A stretch of DNA of 64,000 nucleotides from a bacterium endosymbiont of Escarpia laminata (GCA_003660235.1 QGON01000062.1:1-64000), one strand, 5' to 3'. Shown: positions 38,921 through 48,550, counted from the stretch's first letter. The notes: a model not told the origin generated them from the sequence alone. Numbers and translations: made by a program.

Positions 38921-39820
38921 CTATTTGTTGGCGATCTCTTCCAGCTTCTTGGCCTTGATGATGTGGCCGTTTAGTGCGGCGTCTTTGGCATTGCGGCCGA
39001 AGGCGACGCTCATCAGGGTGGAGTAGTAGACCACGGGCATGTCGAACTTGGTGCCGTAGGTCTCGTTGATCTGATCCTGATAGATCTCAACGTTGGCCTG
39101 ACAGAGCGGGCAGGGGGTGACGATCATATCCGCGCCGTTGTCGTAGGCCGCCTCGATGATGCCGTGGATCATCTCCTGAGACTTTTCAGGCTCGGAGAAT
39201 GCCAGGGCGCCGCCGCAGCACTGTACCTTCTTCTCGTAGGTGGGAATCGAGTCGGCGCCAACAGCCTCGACAATCTTGTCGAGATATTGCGGATTTTCGA
39301 AAGATTCACCGGCGATACCGAAGGGGCGGTTGGTCTGACAGCCGACGTAACCGGCGATCTTGATGCCTTCGAGGGGTTTTTTGACCTTCTCCTTGATGGC
39401 GTCGAAACCGATGTCCTCGATCAATACCTCAACCATGTGGCGGACGCCGACTTCGCCTTTATAGCGAAGTCCGCCTTCCGCCAGCGCGGTGTTGGCATCC
39501 TTGAACATCTGCTCGTCTTCAGCCAGGCGCTCTTTTGCCTCACGGGTGGAGAGCCAGCAGGCGGCGCAGGTGGCGACGATCTCCTGACCGGCATTGTGCT
39601 CCTCGGAGAGGGCGATATTGCGGGCAGAGAGGGTCAGACGGGGCAGTTCGCCACCGCCGCCGTAGCCGATGGAAGCGCCGCAGCAGTTCCAGTCGGGGAT
39701 CTCATTGAGGGTGATATCCAGCTCCTCGCACATGGTCTGTGCAGAGACGAGGTAGTTGGATGAGGATGCGCCTGTCTGTGAGGAGCACCCCGGGTAGAAT
39801 GAAAGTTCTATCTTAGCCAT
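38921..39820 (-). CDS. hdrB: HdrB-like heterodisulfide-reductase subunit
   Basis: The 299-residue protein has two CCG domains: the first with YPGCSS, NCCGAS and CAACW; the second with VGCQTNRP, QCCGGAL and CPLCQAN. Such domains bind noncubane [4Fe-4S] clusters in HdrB. The ATG at 39820 (MAKIELSFYPGCSSQTG) starts the family homology. It is the last gene of qmoA-qmoB-hdrC-hdrB. In this setting it replaces part of QmoC and probably handles electrons from APS reductase. The true acceptor (thiol/disulfide or quinone through an unseen partner) is not shown by the sequence. Confidence 0.9.
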   Translation of the reverse strand: MAKIELSFYPGCSSQTGASSSNYLVSAQTMCEELDITLNEIPDWNCCGASIGYGGGGELPRLTLSARNIALSEEHNAGQEIVATCAACWLSTREAKERLAEDEQMFKDANTALAEGGLRYKGEVGVRHMVEVLIEDIGFDAIKEKVKKPLEGIKIAGYVGCQTNRPFGIAGESFENPQYLDKIVEAVGADSIPTYEKKVQCCGGALAFSEPEKSQEMIHGIIEAAYDNGADMIVTPCPLCQANVEIYQDQINETYGTKFDMPVVYYSTLMSVAFGRNAKDAALNGHIIKAKKLEEIANK

Positions 39821-39836
39821 TTGGGTATGTCCTCGC

Positions 39837-40448
39837 TCAGCTGAAGTCCTGGATATTGCCGTCTTCGATTTCCTGGGCCTTTTTGATGATCTTTGCCAGA
39901 TCTCCAGGATTCTTGACGCCGTGACCACCAATGATCTCCATCGCATTCATGCGCTTGGCCTTCATCATGTTCTGTCCCAGCTTCTGGTTGGCCATGGCGT
40001 TTTTGACGCCTTGGGCGAAGCCGTCCTTGAAGTACATGGAGAGGCCCATCTTGAGCTCGTTTACGCGGCCCTTCTTCATCAGGTTGTCCCAGAACAGTTG
40101 AGAGAATCCCTGAGTCGGTTGGTTCTTCGGCGCCAGGCCGAGGCGTTTCGCGTAGGTGGCGAGACCGTGCATGATGTGGGTGATCGGCAGGCCGCGTGGG
40201 CAGCGTGCGATACAGTTGTAGCAAGAGGTACACATCCACATGGAGTCGGAGGTCAGAACCTCTTCACGCTTACCCGCACGGATCATCATGAAGATCTCCT
40301 GCGGCGGGTGGTCCCAGTGCTTGCCTAAAGGACAGGAGCCAGCGCACACGCCACACTGCATGCACATCTTGACCCATTCGCCCTCTTCGACGTTCGCCTC
40401 AACTTCCTTCAGGAAGCTGTTGCGGTATTTTTGACTATTTGTGCTCAT
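39837..40448 (-). CDS. hdrC: HdrC-like iron-sulfur subunit
   Basis: The 203-residue protein has two [4Fe-4S] motifs, CMQCGVCAGSCPLG and CTSCYNCIARCPRG, and then a helical domain. It has no membrane segments, unlike QmoC, which fuses HdrC to a heme-b membrane domain. It sits between qmoB and hdrB with short gaps (11 and 16 bases), so the complex QmoAB-HdrCB appears soluble as encoded here. Confidence 0.9.
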   Translation of the reverse strand: MSTNSQKYRNSFLKEVEANVEEGEWVKMCMQCGVCAGSCPLGKHWDHPPQEIFMMIRAGKREEVLTSDSMWMCTSCYNCIARCPRGLPITHIMHGLATYAKRLGLAPKNQPTQGFSQLFWDNLMKKGRVNELKMGLSMYFKDGFAQGVKNAMANQKLGQNMMKAKRMNAMEIIGGHGVKNPGDLAKIIKKAQEIEDGNIQDFS

Positions 40449-40459
40449 TGAAGGCTCCC

Positions 40460-42709
40460 TTAGAACTTGAATGGGCTCATGCCGATCTTCTCGATGGTCT
40501 CAGCCATGTCGTTGATCAGCTTGGGCGCACGTTCGATATCGGTGATGGCAACCTCGTAGACCACAACACGCTCGGGTTCGAGGTTGAGGGTCTGCAGGGT
40601 ATCGCCGACCTTGCTCATACGCTCGGCCGCCATGGCGGAACCGCGTACGAAATGGCACTGGTAGTCCTCTCCACGCTGGCAGCCCATCAGAACGATGCCG
40701 TCGTAGCCGTTGTTGAGTGAGTCGGTGATCCAGGAGAGGTTCACAGAACCGAGGCAACGTACCGGGATGACACGTGCCCAGGGATTGATCTCAACGCCGT
40801 TCATGGCTGCCTGATCGAGCGCCGGGTAGGCGTCGTTCTCGCAGGCCAGCACCAGGATGCGGGGTTTCTCGTCCCACTCCTCCGGGATATCGACGATCTT
40901 GATCTGCTGACCGACTGTGTCGATGCTGTAGTTTTCGAAGGAGATGACACGCACCGGGCAGGCGCCCATGCAGGTGCCGCAGCGACGGCAGCGGGCCTCG
41001 TTGAACAACGGATAACGCTTTTCGTCTTCGTTGATGGCGCCGAAGGGGCACTCAACCGTACAACGCTTGCACTGGGTGCAGCCCTCCTTACGAAAAATCG
41101 GGTAGGAGAGGTCGCCGGCACGGGGATGGGCAGCCATACCCTTGCCCGCGTTCTCTGCCGCCTGGATTGCCTTCATGGTGGCGCCGGCAGCGTCATCACG
41201 CGCCTGCTGTATATCCATGGGACGGCGCACAGGACCGGCGGCGTAGATGCCGGTACGGCGGGTCTCATAGGGGAAGCAGATGAAGTGGGAGTCGTTGAAA
41301 CCATACTTCAGCTGCGGCAGGTCGGTGCCCTGACGGTAGTCGAGGTTGAGGATGGAGTCGACGCTGATTTCAGGTACAGCGTTTGGGTTGGCCTCTTCGC
41401 CTGGCCCCGGCGCGCCTGCACCTTCGGTAGCGTAGTAGGGATCAGGGCCGGAGTTGGGTTCCATGCCGACTGCCAGCACTACCAGATCGCAATCCATCTC
41501 CGTATCTTCGTTCAGGATCAGGTCCTTGAACTTGACCGTCAGGCTATCACCGGGAACCACTTCGGAGACGATACCCTTGGAGAAGAGAACCATCGCTTCC
41601 TGTCCGGCGCGGTAGAAATCTTCGCCTGCGGCACCTGGGGTGCGCAGGTTGTTGAACAGGATCGTGGTGTCACAGTCGCCGTTCAGCTCCTTGAAGTACA
41701 TCGCCTGCTTGATGGAGACCAGGTCGGTGACACCGGAGAAGTAGGCTAGTTTGCCCTCTTCATCGGAACACTGACCGGCGTTCTGTACAAAGGCAACGGA
41801 GGTGATCTCTTTGCCGTCGGAAGGACGTTTGATCGGCCCGCCGTTGGCTGCCTTGGCCAGCGCTTCGAGTTCGTGATTGGTGATTACGTCGGCGCTCTTG
41901 TCATAGCCGAATTCAGGCAGCTTATTGGCATCGTAGGGCGTGAAGCCGGAAGCCTGAACGATTGCACCGCAGGTGAAGTTGCTGGTGGAACCGGACTCTG
42001 TGGCAACATCCACGCTGAAACGTCCGGGTGCGCCGGAAGTCTGGGCGAGGGTGCTATTCAGGTGAACAGTGATCTTGTCGTCGGCCTCGATGGCGGCAGC
42101 CATCTCGGCGATGCCGCTCTCCTGAGGCTCAGCATAAGGGGAGCGGGTCGGCAGAACCTTATAGTATTCAGCGATCCGTCCACCCAACGCGCCACTCTTT
42201 TCCACCAGGTGAACCGGGTAGCCTGCAGCAGCGGCCTCCATCGCGGAGGTCATGCCGGTGATACCGCCACCAACCACCATGATGGTCTTGTTCAGCTCCT
42301 GCTCACCGGATTTGCTCGGCTTGGTGCTGAACTTGGCTTCGGCACAGGCCATGCGGATGTAGTCGTCCGCCATCTCCTGGGTGGTCTCCTTATTCTCGTC
42401 GGTGTCCGGGCGAACCCAGATGACGCCTTCACGCAGGTTGGCGCGGGTCATGGCGACTTCAGGGAAGTTGAAGGCCTCGACCTTGGCACGACGGGAGCAT
42501 GCGGCGATCATGATATGGGTGGCGCCGTCGTTGTCGATGGCGTCACGGATCACTTGCACACCTTCCTTGCTGCACAGCATCTCGTGCTGTACACAGGTGT
42601 TCATCTTGCCGTCACGGGTTGAGGTGGTTTCCAGCTGGCCGGCGTCGAGACGCTCGCCGATGCCGCAGCCGGTGCAGATAAATCCTGCCATTTTCTTTTC
42701 TTCAGCCAC
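40460..42709 (-). CDS. qmoB: quinone-interacting oxidoreductase subunit QmoB
   Basis: The 749-residue HdrA-like protein has an N-terminal cysteine region (FICTGCGIGERLD; IAACSRRAKVEAF). An FAD domain follows (IMVVGGGITGMTSAMEAAAAGYPVHLVEKSGALGGR). Two [4Fe-4S] motifs come next (CTQCKRCTVECPFGA and CRRCGTCMGACPVRV), and then a C-terminal MvhD-like [2Fe-2S] domain of about 130 residues (VLACENDAYPALDQA; GCQRGEDYQC). This domain order is that of QmoB. It follows qmoA by three bases. Confidence 0.93.
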   Translation of the reverse strand: MAEEKKMAGFICTGCGIGERLDAGQLETTSTRDGKMNTCVQHEMLCSKEGVQVIRDAIDNDGATHIMIAACSRRAKVEAFNFPEVAMTRANLREGVIWVRPDTDENKETTQEMADDYIRMACAEAKFSTKPSKSGEQELNKTIMVVGGGITGMTSAMEAAAAGYPVHLVEKSGALGGRIAEYYKVLPTRSPYAEPQESGIAEMAAAIEADDKITVHLNSTLAQTSGAPGRFSVDVATESGSTSNFTCGAIVQASGFTPYDANKLPEFGYDKSADVITNHELEALAKAANGGPIKRPSDGKEITSVAFVQNAGQCSDEEGKLAYFSGVTDLVSIKQAMYFKELNGDCDTTILFNNLRTPGAAGEDFYRAGQEAMVLFSKGIVSEVVPGDSLTVKFKDLILNEDTEMDCDLVVLAVGMEPNSGPDPYYATEGAGAPGPGEEANPNAVPEISVDSILNLDYRQGTDLPQLKYGFNDSHFICFPYETRRTGIYAAGPVRRPMDIQQARDDAAGATMKAIQAAENAGKGMAAHPRAGDLSYPIFRKEGCTQCKRCTVECPFGAINEDEKRYPLFNEARCRRCGTCMGACPVRVISFENYSIDTVGQQIKIVDIPEEWDEKPRILVLACENDAYPALDQAAMNGVEINPWARVIPVRCLGSVNLSWITDSLNNGYDGIVLMGCQRGEDYQCHFVRGSAMAAERMSKVGDTLQTLNLEPERVVVYEVAITDIERAPKLINDMAETIEKIGMSPFKF

Positions 42710-42712
42710 TGG

Positions 42713-43984
42713 TTAGCCCTCCGTTCCAGCTACGCGGTTAATGACCTGGATAGCGTGCAGTGCAGCGCCGGTGGCGTGTTGTACCGCCCGGTTTACATCC
42801 AGTGCGTCGGATGAGCAACCCGCTGCGAAGATGCCGCCATTCTCAGAGGCAGGCTCAATGAAGCCCTCCTCATTGATGACGATATCCACCGGGAAACTCT
42901 CTTTATCGACGCTGGGCTCCATGCCGACGGCCAGCACGACCAAGTCGTGCTGATCGGCGTAGCGGTTGTAACCCTCGGTGTCCACACCGTGCAGCACGGG
43001 GCTGTCGTTCTCTCCGTTGACGATGGAGGCAACCTTGGATTTGATGAATTTGACGTTATCCTTCGCCTTGACCTTCTCATAGAAGTCCTCGAAACGGTCG
43101 ATGGCGCGGATGTCGATGTAGTAGACAGAGATGTCCACGTCGTCAGCTGGGTAGGTGCACTGCTTGAGAGAGGCCATGCAGCAGATGCGCGAGCAGTGCA
43201 GCAGGTGATTCTTGTCGCGGGAGCCGGCGCACTGGATAAAGGCGAGGCTCTTCACCTCTTTGCCGTCGGAGGGACGTACCAGCTTGCCGCCGGTGGGGCC
43301 GGTGGGATCGGCCAGACGCTCGAACTCGACGCTGGTGATGACGTTCTTAAAACGATCGTAGCCGTAAGGCTGGATCTTGTTGGCATCATAAGGCTGCCAG
43401 CCGGTGGCCCAGACCACGGCGCCGGCATTGAATTCGATGGTCTCTTCCTGCATGTCCAGGTCGACTGCGTTCACTTTGCAGGCGTCCTTGGCTTTTTGCG
43501 CGTCGCCGGTGCCGATGATGGCGGGATCGATGACGTACCGCTGGGGCATGGCCATGCGGTGTGGCAGATAGGCGCCCTTGCGTTTGCCCATGCTGTAGTT
43601 GTACTCATCGTCGAACTCGGCCTCGACAACCTTGCCGCAATCACCGCAACCGGTGCAGTTGTCGTTGATATAGCGGGGGGCGATCTTCACCGTGGCAGTG
43701 TAATTGCCGGCCTCGCCCTTGATGTCCGTTACCTCAGCCATAGTAATAATGGTGAGATTGGGGTTCATCTTGGCCCGGCGCTGGTTAATCTCCAGGCCAC
43801 AGGTGGGGTGGCAGAGCTTAGGGAAATATTTGTACAACTGGGTGACGCGACCGCCAACATAGGGGCGCTTTTCAACCAGTACGACCTTTTTTCCGGTTTC
43901 AGCAGCTTCAAGGGCAGCGGTCATGCCGCTGATCCCGCCGCCGACCACCAGAATGGTCTCATTGGTTGCGATTACTTCCGTCAT
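42713..43984 (-). CDS. qmoA: quinone-interacting oxidoreductase subunit QmoA
   Basis: The 423-residue HdrA-like flavoprotein binds FAD through ILVVGGGISGMTAALEAAETGKKVVLVEKRPYVGGR. It carries the cysteine sequences CHPTCGLEINQRRAK, NCTGCGDCGKVV and HCSRICCMASLKQC. It is the first gene of the operon, and its promoter must lie in the 517-base gap to cbbQ. QmoA/QmoB exchange electrons with APS reductase in sulfate reducers and sulfur oxidizers. Confidence 0.93.
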   Translation of the reverse strand: MTEVIATNETILVVGGGISGMTAALEAAETGKKVVLVEKRPYVGGRVTQLYKYFPKLCHPTCGLEINQRRAKMNPNLTIITMAEVTDIKGEAGNYTATVKIAPRYINDNCTGCGDCGKVVEAEFDDEYNYSMGKRKGAYLPHRMAMPQRYVIDPAIIGTGDAQKAKDACKVNAVDLDMQEETIEFNAGAVVWATGWQPYDANKIQPYGYDRFKNVITSVEFERLADPTGPTGGKLVRPSDGKEVKSLAFIQCAGSRDKNHLLHCSRICCMASLKQCTYPADDVDISVYYIDIRAIDRFEDFYEKVKAKDNVKFIKSKVASIVNGENDSPVLHGVDTEGYNRYADQHDLVVLAVGMEPSVDKESFPVDIVINEEGFIEPASENGGIFAAGCSSDALDVNRAVQHATGAALHAIQVINRVAGTEG

Positions 43985-44501
43985 GGAATCTCCTCCGTCG
44001 CGGAATGGCGTTTCAAAGTCCGAAATAACCGGCAGTGCAATAATACTTGACTTGCCTGCTAGGTCATTCCATGATTGGCGTCAGCGTTACTGCGCCCAGA
44101 TTCTGGACTCGATACGATACCCGCCTTCGGGATTCCCCGCCATATAAAAGCTGCTAATTCCCCATCGAATTTTCCAATGCTTTGATAGAAAGCAGTTATA
44201 GTTTATTAGCATTCGCTAATTAATACTTGACCTTTGAATGGGGTAATCCAGGAATATGCGCTCAGCAAAGAGAGGTTTTGCCTCACGGATTATCTGGGTT
44301 CAAACAGGACACTCCTCTTGTAAAGAGACCTGCTCCGGGTTAAATATTCGTTACGTAACTATTCAGCCACCCCACGTAAGTGCGGAAAACATGGGATTGT
44401 AGGATGTACTGAGCGTAGCGATGGGTATCCGCATAGTGTTCACTATGCGCTGAATTGATACTTCAATACATACTTTGATTCTGTGGAAGAGGTTAGTCCA
44501 G
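43985..44501. other. divergent intergenic region between qmoA and cbbQ
   Basis: These 517 bases hold no convincing gene. They are AT-rich near 44150-44230, where a qmoA promoter is likely. They contain a partial copy of a dispersed palindrome at 44355-44425. A short direct or inverted pair (GCATAGTG/CACTATGC) lies near 44431-44450, just before the cbbQ leader. Confidence 0.6.
44355..44425. repeat. dispersed TGTAGGATG palindrome, copy 2 (partial)
   Basis: TAACTATTCAGCCACCCCAC, then AAGTGCGGAAAAC, then TTGTAGGATGTACTGAGCG match the reverse complement of 50790-50879 almost throughout. The distal half seen in the other two copies has been replaced by unrelated sequence after about 44425. Confidence 0.7.
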
Positions 44502-45314
44502 TTGGAAGCGCGCATCCTGAAGCCTGAAGAGTATTTTATTAACGAAGAGCCTTACTATCAGCCGGTAGGTGACGAGATCGAGGTTTTTGAGGCCGCCTAT
44601 CGCAATCAACTGCCGGTTCTGCTGAAGGGGCCGACGGGTTGCGGCAAGACCCGCTTCATGGAGCACATGGCCTGGCGGCTCAAACGTCCGCTGATCACTG
44701 TCTCCTGTCACGATGACCTGACCGCATCCGATCTTGTGGGGCGGTTTCTGATCAAGGGTGGTGAGACAGTCTGGCTGGATGGACCTTTGGCCGCTGCAGT
44801 TCGGGCTGGAGCCATCTGCTATCTGGATGAGGTGGTCGAGGCGCGCAAGGACACCACGGTGGTCATCCATCCCCTTGCGGATGACCGGCGGGTGCTGCCG
44901 ATGGAGAAGATCGGGGAGCTGTTGGAGGCGAATGCTGACTTCTGTCTTGCGATATCCTATAACCCCGGCTACCAAAGTGTGCTGAAAGATCTCAAGCAGA
45001 GTACCCGGCAGCGTTTTATTGCCCTGGAGTTTGACTATCCAGACGCGGGGCTGGAGCAGAAGATCATCGAAAACGAGGCCGAAGTGGCGCCGGAGATGGC
45101 GCATCGATTGGTGAAGTTCGCCCATATGACCCGCAACCTCAAAGGCAGCGGTCTGGACGAGGGCGCCTCCACTCGTCTGCTGGTACACGCTGCCAAGTTG
45201 ATTCACGATGGCGTCGATCCAGTGGTTGCCTGCCGGGCCGCCATCGCCCAGGCGCTGACCGATGATGCGGATATGCTGACGGCGGTGAATGAGCTTAGCG
45301 CTTCGCTTTTTTAA
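44502..45314 (+). CDS. cbbQ: CbbQ-type AAA+ ATPase (RuBisCO activase)
   Basis: The 270-residue MoxR-class ATPase has Walker A GPTGCGKT, Walker B AICYLDEV, and the CbbQ N-terminus [21 protein letters not shown] start at 44502 is proposed because AAGAGG lies ten bases upstream and the conserved region follows. No in-frame ATG or GTG is available, and another TTG is at 44475. CbbQ hexamers with CbbO remodel inhibited RuBisCO. NorQ is the nearest alternative, but no nor genes are present. RuBisCO genes are not in the window. Confidence 0.85.
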   Translation: MEARILKPEEYFINEEPYYQPVGDEIEVFEAAYRNQLPVLLKGPTGCGKTRFMEHMAWRLKRPLITVSCHDDLTASDLVGRFLIKGGETVWLDGPLAAAVRAGAICYLDEVVEARKDTTVVIHPLADDRRVLPMEKIGELLEANADFCLAISYNPGYQSVLKDLKQSTRQRFIALEFDYPDAGLEQKIIENEAEVAPEMAHRLVKFAHMTRNLKGSGLDEGASTRLLVHAAKLIHDGVDPVVACRAAIAQALTDDADMLTAVNELSASLF

Positions 45315-45511
45315 AGGTGACAGGTTTCAGGTGACAGGTGGCAGAAGTGATTGGCCCCCTCCCTCGGCTCCGGCTTCCTGCTTCGCTCTACCTCCTGCAT
45401 CCATGCAGTCGCGCCCTCCCCGATGGGGAGGGGGATATTTCCATATGAGTCGGAGCGGAGGAAAATGATGAGGTTGTCCTTGATACTGAAAACGGATCGC
45501 CAACAATCCTG

Positions 45512-45588
45512 CTGTCACCTGTCACCTGTCACCTGTCACCTGTCACCTGTCACCTGTCACCTGTCACCTGTCACCTGTCACCTGTCAC
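45512..45588. repeat. eleven perfect tandem copies of CTGTCAC
   Basis: A 7-base unit is repeated eleven times without mismatch in the cbbQ-cbbO gap. Reverse-orientation copies (GGTGACAG, twice) lie at about 45316-45343 just after the cbbQ stop, so the transcript could fold end to end. The array lies 20 bases before the cbbO ATG. Perfect copies imply recent slippage. Confidence 0.95.
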
Positions 45589-45607
45589 CTTGTAACCCGA
45601 CTCTCCC

Positions 45608-47731
45608 ATGGCGCCCCTTACTCAACTAACCGCTGACCAAATCCAACCCCTGCTCGACGACTGGTTCGAGGTTGAATTCACCTTTCGTAATACCGGTGTT
45701 CTCGCCGCGGCCCTCGCGCAGATGTCGGCGGGTGAACAGGCCTTTGTACTCGACTGGACACGGCGTATCGCCAGTACGCATGTCGAGATCTCTTTCCAGT
45801 TTGTCGAGCAGTCCACCCGTGCCTTGAGTCTGATGGATGAGCGCATGATCGAGGCCTGGGTGTTGCAAGCCATGGATATCTACGACCGCTCCGGGCTCTA
45901 TCCCGGTCTGAAGGTGATTCGGGAGATCGATCTCTTCGTGCGCCAGGGGCGGGAGCGGGCATCCGGCTGTGTTTTTGAGGAGGAGGCGGGGGTATTGCTG
46001 CCCTTTGTCCAGGGCCTCTCCGGGCGCAAGCTGAAGGTGGAGCAGGGCGACCACACTTTTACCGACAGCGAAGTGATCTTTCTACCGGCTGTGATGGCCC
46101 ATCTGCCCGACAAGCAGGACAACTTCAAGCTCTACAAGGCGGCAGTGGCGCACCTCTGGGCGCAGGCCCGTTTCGGCACCTTTCGGGTCGATCTCGAACA
46201 ATACATCGCAGCACATCCGACGCCCGATTTGGCGCTACGCTGTTTTCATGCACTCGAGTCGGCGCGTCTCGATGCCTGTATCGCTCGTGAACTGCCTGGT
46301 CTGCATCGGGAGATGGCACTACTGCGGGAAAAGCTTGGAGATGCGGATGTGCCGGATGGTTGGACCTCTGTGACCGCCGGGCTGACCCGGCGGGAGGCCA
46401 CAGCGGCGGATGCGCTACGGTTGGTCGACAAAGTCATCGGCAGCCGGTTACCTGCAACCAGCTGTTACCAGGGGCGCCTGAAACCCGCAGAAGTGACGGC
46501 TGTTTTGGAAAAACGCCTGCAGCGCGAGCAGGCGCAACTGCGGGTGACCCTGAAGCTGATCGAGGATGAACTGAAGGAGTGGCGGGAAGATGAAGAGGCC
46601 CCGCCTGGAAAGTTCGAGGTGGACAAGAAGCCTGATATGTCGGTGCCGGAGGGGTTTCAGATTGAACTCTTGCTGGACGGCAAGTCCATCCCTATACCGG
46701 ATGATGTGCAGGACACCATGACCTCGATCCTGCAGGATCTTGGCGATATCCCCGATGAATATCTGGTCCCGGCGGGGGCCGGTGAATACGAGCTGAAGGA
46801 TTATGAGGAGAAGCGGCTCGACCCTGAAGATGTCTGGGGCGGCACCTACCATGAGGAGGGCGCGTTTCTCTACCATGAGTGGGATTTTCGCCGCAAACAC
46901 TATCGCAAGGATTGGTGCGTGGTGCGCGAGTTGCCGGCCAAGCCCTCCCACGATGGGTTTGCCGATCGGGTGGTGATCAAGTACCGGCGGTTGCTGGGCA
47001 GTCTGCGTAAGACCTTCGAGGCGATGCGGGACGAGGACCGGCTGCTGAAGCGCCAGATATACGGTGACGGCGTGGATATCGATGCCTTTGTGGAGGCTTG
47101 GGCGGATGTGCATGTCGGGCTGGAGATGAGCGATCGGCTGTTTACCCGCATGCACCGGGATGAGCGCAATATCGCGGTCATGTTCATGGTGGATATGTCG
47201 GGTTCCACCAAGGGATGGGTCAACGAGGCGGAGCGAGAGGCGCTGGTGCTGATGGCGGAGTCCCTGGAGACCCTTGGTGACAGCTATGCCATCTATGGAT
47301 TCACCGGGTCGAGCCGCAAACGCTGCGAAATCTATCGGATCAAGACCTTCGACGAACCTTACGACGATGAGGTAAAGGCGAGGATCAGCGGTATCGAGGC
47401 GGGGGACTACACTCGCATGGGGGCGGCGATCCGCCACCTCAGCCATTTACTGAGAGAGGTCGAGGCGCGCACCAAGCTGCTGATAACCCTGTCCGACGGA
47501 AAACCGGAGGACTATCCCGACCAGTATCGCGGAGAGTACGGTGTTGAGGATACGCGACAGGCACTCTATGAAGCCCATCGTGACGGTATCCACGCCTTCT
47601 GCATCACCATCGATGAGGAAGGGCAGGACTATCTGCCCCATATGTATGGCGCGGCAAACTACGCAGTTGTGAAGGATGTGGAGAAACTCCCCCTCAAAGT
47701 TTCAGATATTTATAAAAGAATAACGAGCTGA
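45608..47731 (+). CDS. cbbO: CbbO-type von Willebrand factor A protein
   Basis: The 707-residue protein has an N-terminal helical domain and an acidic middle region. The C-terminal VWA domain of about 200 residues has the intact MIDAS motif DMSGST plus downstream Thr and Asp positions (DYTRMGAAIRH; LITLSDGKPEDY). CbbO is the adaptor that binds RuBisCO and the CbbQ hexamer. The gene lies 293 bases after cbbQ, separated by a tandem-repeat array. NorD is the closest alternative family. Confidence 0.88.
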   Translation: MAPLTQLTADQIQPLLDDWFEVEFTFRNTGVLAAALAQMSAGEQAFVLDWTRRIASTHVEISFQFVEQSTRALSLMDERMIEAWVLQAMDIYDRSGLYPGLKVIREIDLFVRQGRERASGCVFEEEAGVLLPFVQGLSGRKLKVEQGDHTFTDSEVIFLPAVMAHLPDKQDNFKLYKAAVAHLWAQARFGTFRVDLEQYIAAHPTPDLALRCFHALESARLDACIARELPGLHREMALLREKLGDADVPDGWTSVTAGLTRREATAADALRLVDKVIGSRLPATSCYQGRLKPAEVTAVLEKRLQREQAQLRVTLKLIEDELKEWREDEEAPPGKFEVDKKPDMSVPEGFQIELLLDGKSIPIPDDVQDTMTSILQDLGDIPDEYLVPAGAGEYELKDYEEKRLDPEDVWGGTYHEEGAFLYHEWDFRRKHYRKDWCVVRELPAKPSHDGFADRVVIKYRRLLGSLRKTFEAMRDEDRLLKRQIYGDGVDIDAFVEAWADVHVGLEMSDRLFTRMHRDERNIAVMFMVDMSGSTKGWVNEAEREALVLMAESLETLGDSYAIYGFTGSSRKRCEIYRIKTFDEPYDDEVKARISGIEAGDYTRMGAAIRHLSHLLREVEARTKLLITLSDGKPEDYPDQYRGEYGVEDTRQALYEAHRDGIHAFCITIDEEGQDYLPHMYGAANYAVVKDVEKLPLKVSDIYKRITS

Positions 47732-47841
47732 TACAGCTTGATTTTCTTCGGCTGCGTAGGCAACCTCCCTGCACACCCTTGAAAGAGCACAAACAACGGC
47801 CACGAAGAGGGACGAAGATATTTTGACCACTGGAGGAAATT

Positions 47842-48447
47842 ATGAAGTTAAGATTGGTTGCAGTATGTGTTTTGATGCTTTTCGCCGCTGTGCAGGCACA
47901 CGCCATGCCGGGTTATGGTTATCCACAGCCCCAACAGCAGCAGGAAGTCGGCCCGGATACGATCGTACGCGAGGGTTTGACCCAGCTGTTGAAGTTTTTG
48001 CGCACCAAGGAACAGCGCAACCCCATGCAGGTCACGGCGTTTCTCGAAACTGTAATCGCGCCCAATTTCGATTTTGACTATATGGCGAAGTGGGCGGCCG
48101 GACCTGCCTACCGCAATATGAGTGTGGGTCAACGTCAGGCTCTGAGCCAGCAGGTGAAAGAGATGCTGCTGGGCACGCTGACCAAACGCCTCAGCAGCTA
48201 CGAAGACCAGGATGTGCGCTTCTATCGTCCCCGCCGCGCGGGACGAAACGAGGTGAAGGTGAGCGTCGGTATCCTCAATTCCGGCGGTTATCCGGCGAAG
48301 ATAGATTTTCGTTTCTATCATGCTGAAGACGGCTGGAAGGTGTTTGATGTCTCCGCCAACGGCACCAGCGCCCTTGCCTACTATCGGCAGCACTTTTCGA
48401 AGCAGAGGCGGGGTAATAAAGGTCAGAGGCGCGGTTATCGCAGCTGA
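47842..48447 (+). CDS. MlaC/Ttg2D-family phospholipid-binding protein
   Basis: The 201-residue exported protein has a signal peptide (LVAVCVLMLFAAVQAHA), a Gln/Pro-rich stretch and then the MlaC fold (ETVIAPNFDFDYMAKWAAG; VSVGILNSGGYPAKIDFRFYHAEDGWKVFDVSANGTSAL). The C-terminus is strongly basic (QRRGNKGQRRGYRS). MlaC shuttles phospholipids between outer and inner membranes. No mlaABDEF genes are adjacent, so this may be a stand-alone paralogue. Confidence 0.85.
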   Translation: MKLRLVAVCVLMLFAAVQAHAMPGYGYPQPQQQQEVGPDTIVREGLTQLLKFLRTKEQRNPMQVTAFLETVIAPNFDFDYMAKWAAGPAYRNMSVGQRQALSQQVKEMLLGTLTKRLSSYEDQDVRFYRPRRAGRNEVKVSVGILNSGGYPAKIDFRFYHAEDGWKVFDVSANGTSALAYYRQHFSKQRRGNKGQRRGYRS

Positions 48448-48463
48448 TTGAGCTGGGAATAAA

Positions 48464-48496
48464 AGGGCCGGGGTCGGGTTCGGCTCCGGCTTTTTT
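48464..48496 (+). terminator. rho-independent terminator after mlaC-like gene
   Basis: GCCGGGGTCGGG and CGGCTCCGGC form a GC-rich hairpin that ends in TTTTTT, about 20 bases after the stop codon. Confidence 0.85.
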
Positions 48497-48550
48497 GTGT
48501 CCGAAGGAACTTGCGGCCCGGCAGGGCTTCAAAACCAGGGTGCGGTGTAG

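Noticed and set aside
42947..44050. 367-residue open frame antisense to qmoA
   Set aside because: It is low-complexity Gly/Val/Asp-rich shadow sequence created by codon use in qmoA.
45512..45588. CRISPR array
   Set aside because: The units are seven bases, head to tail without spacers. This is a simple tandem repeat.
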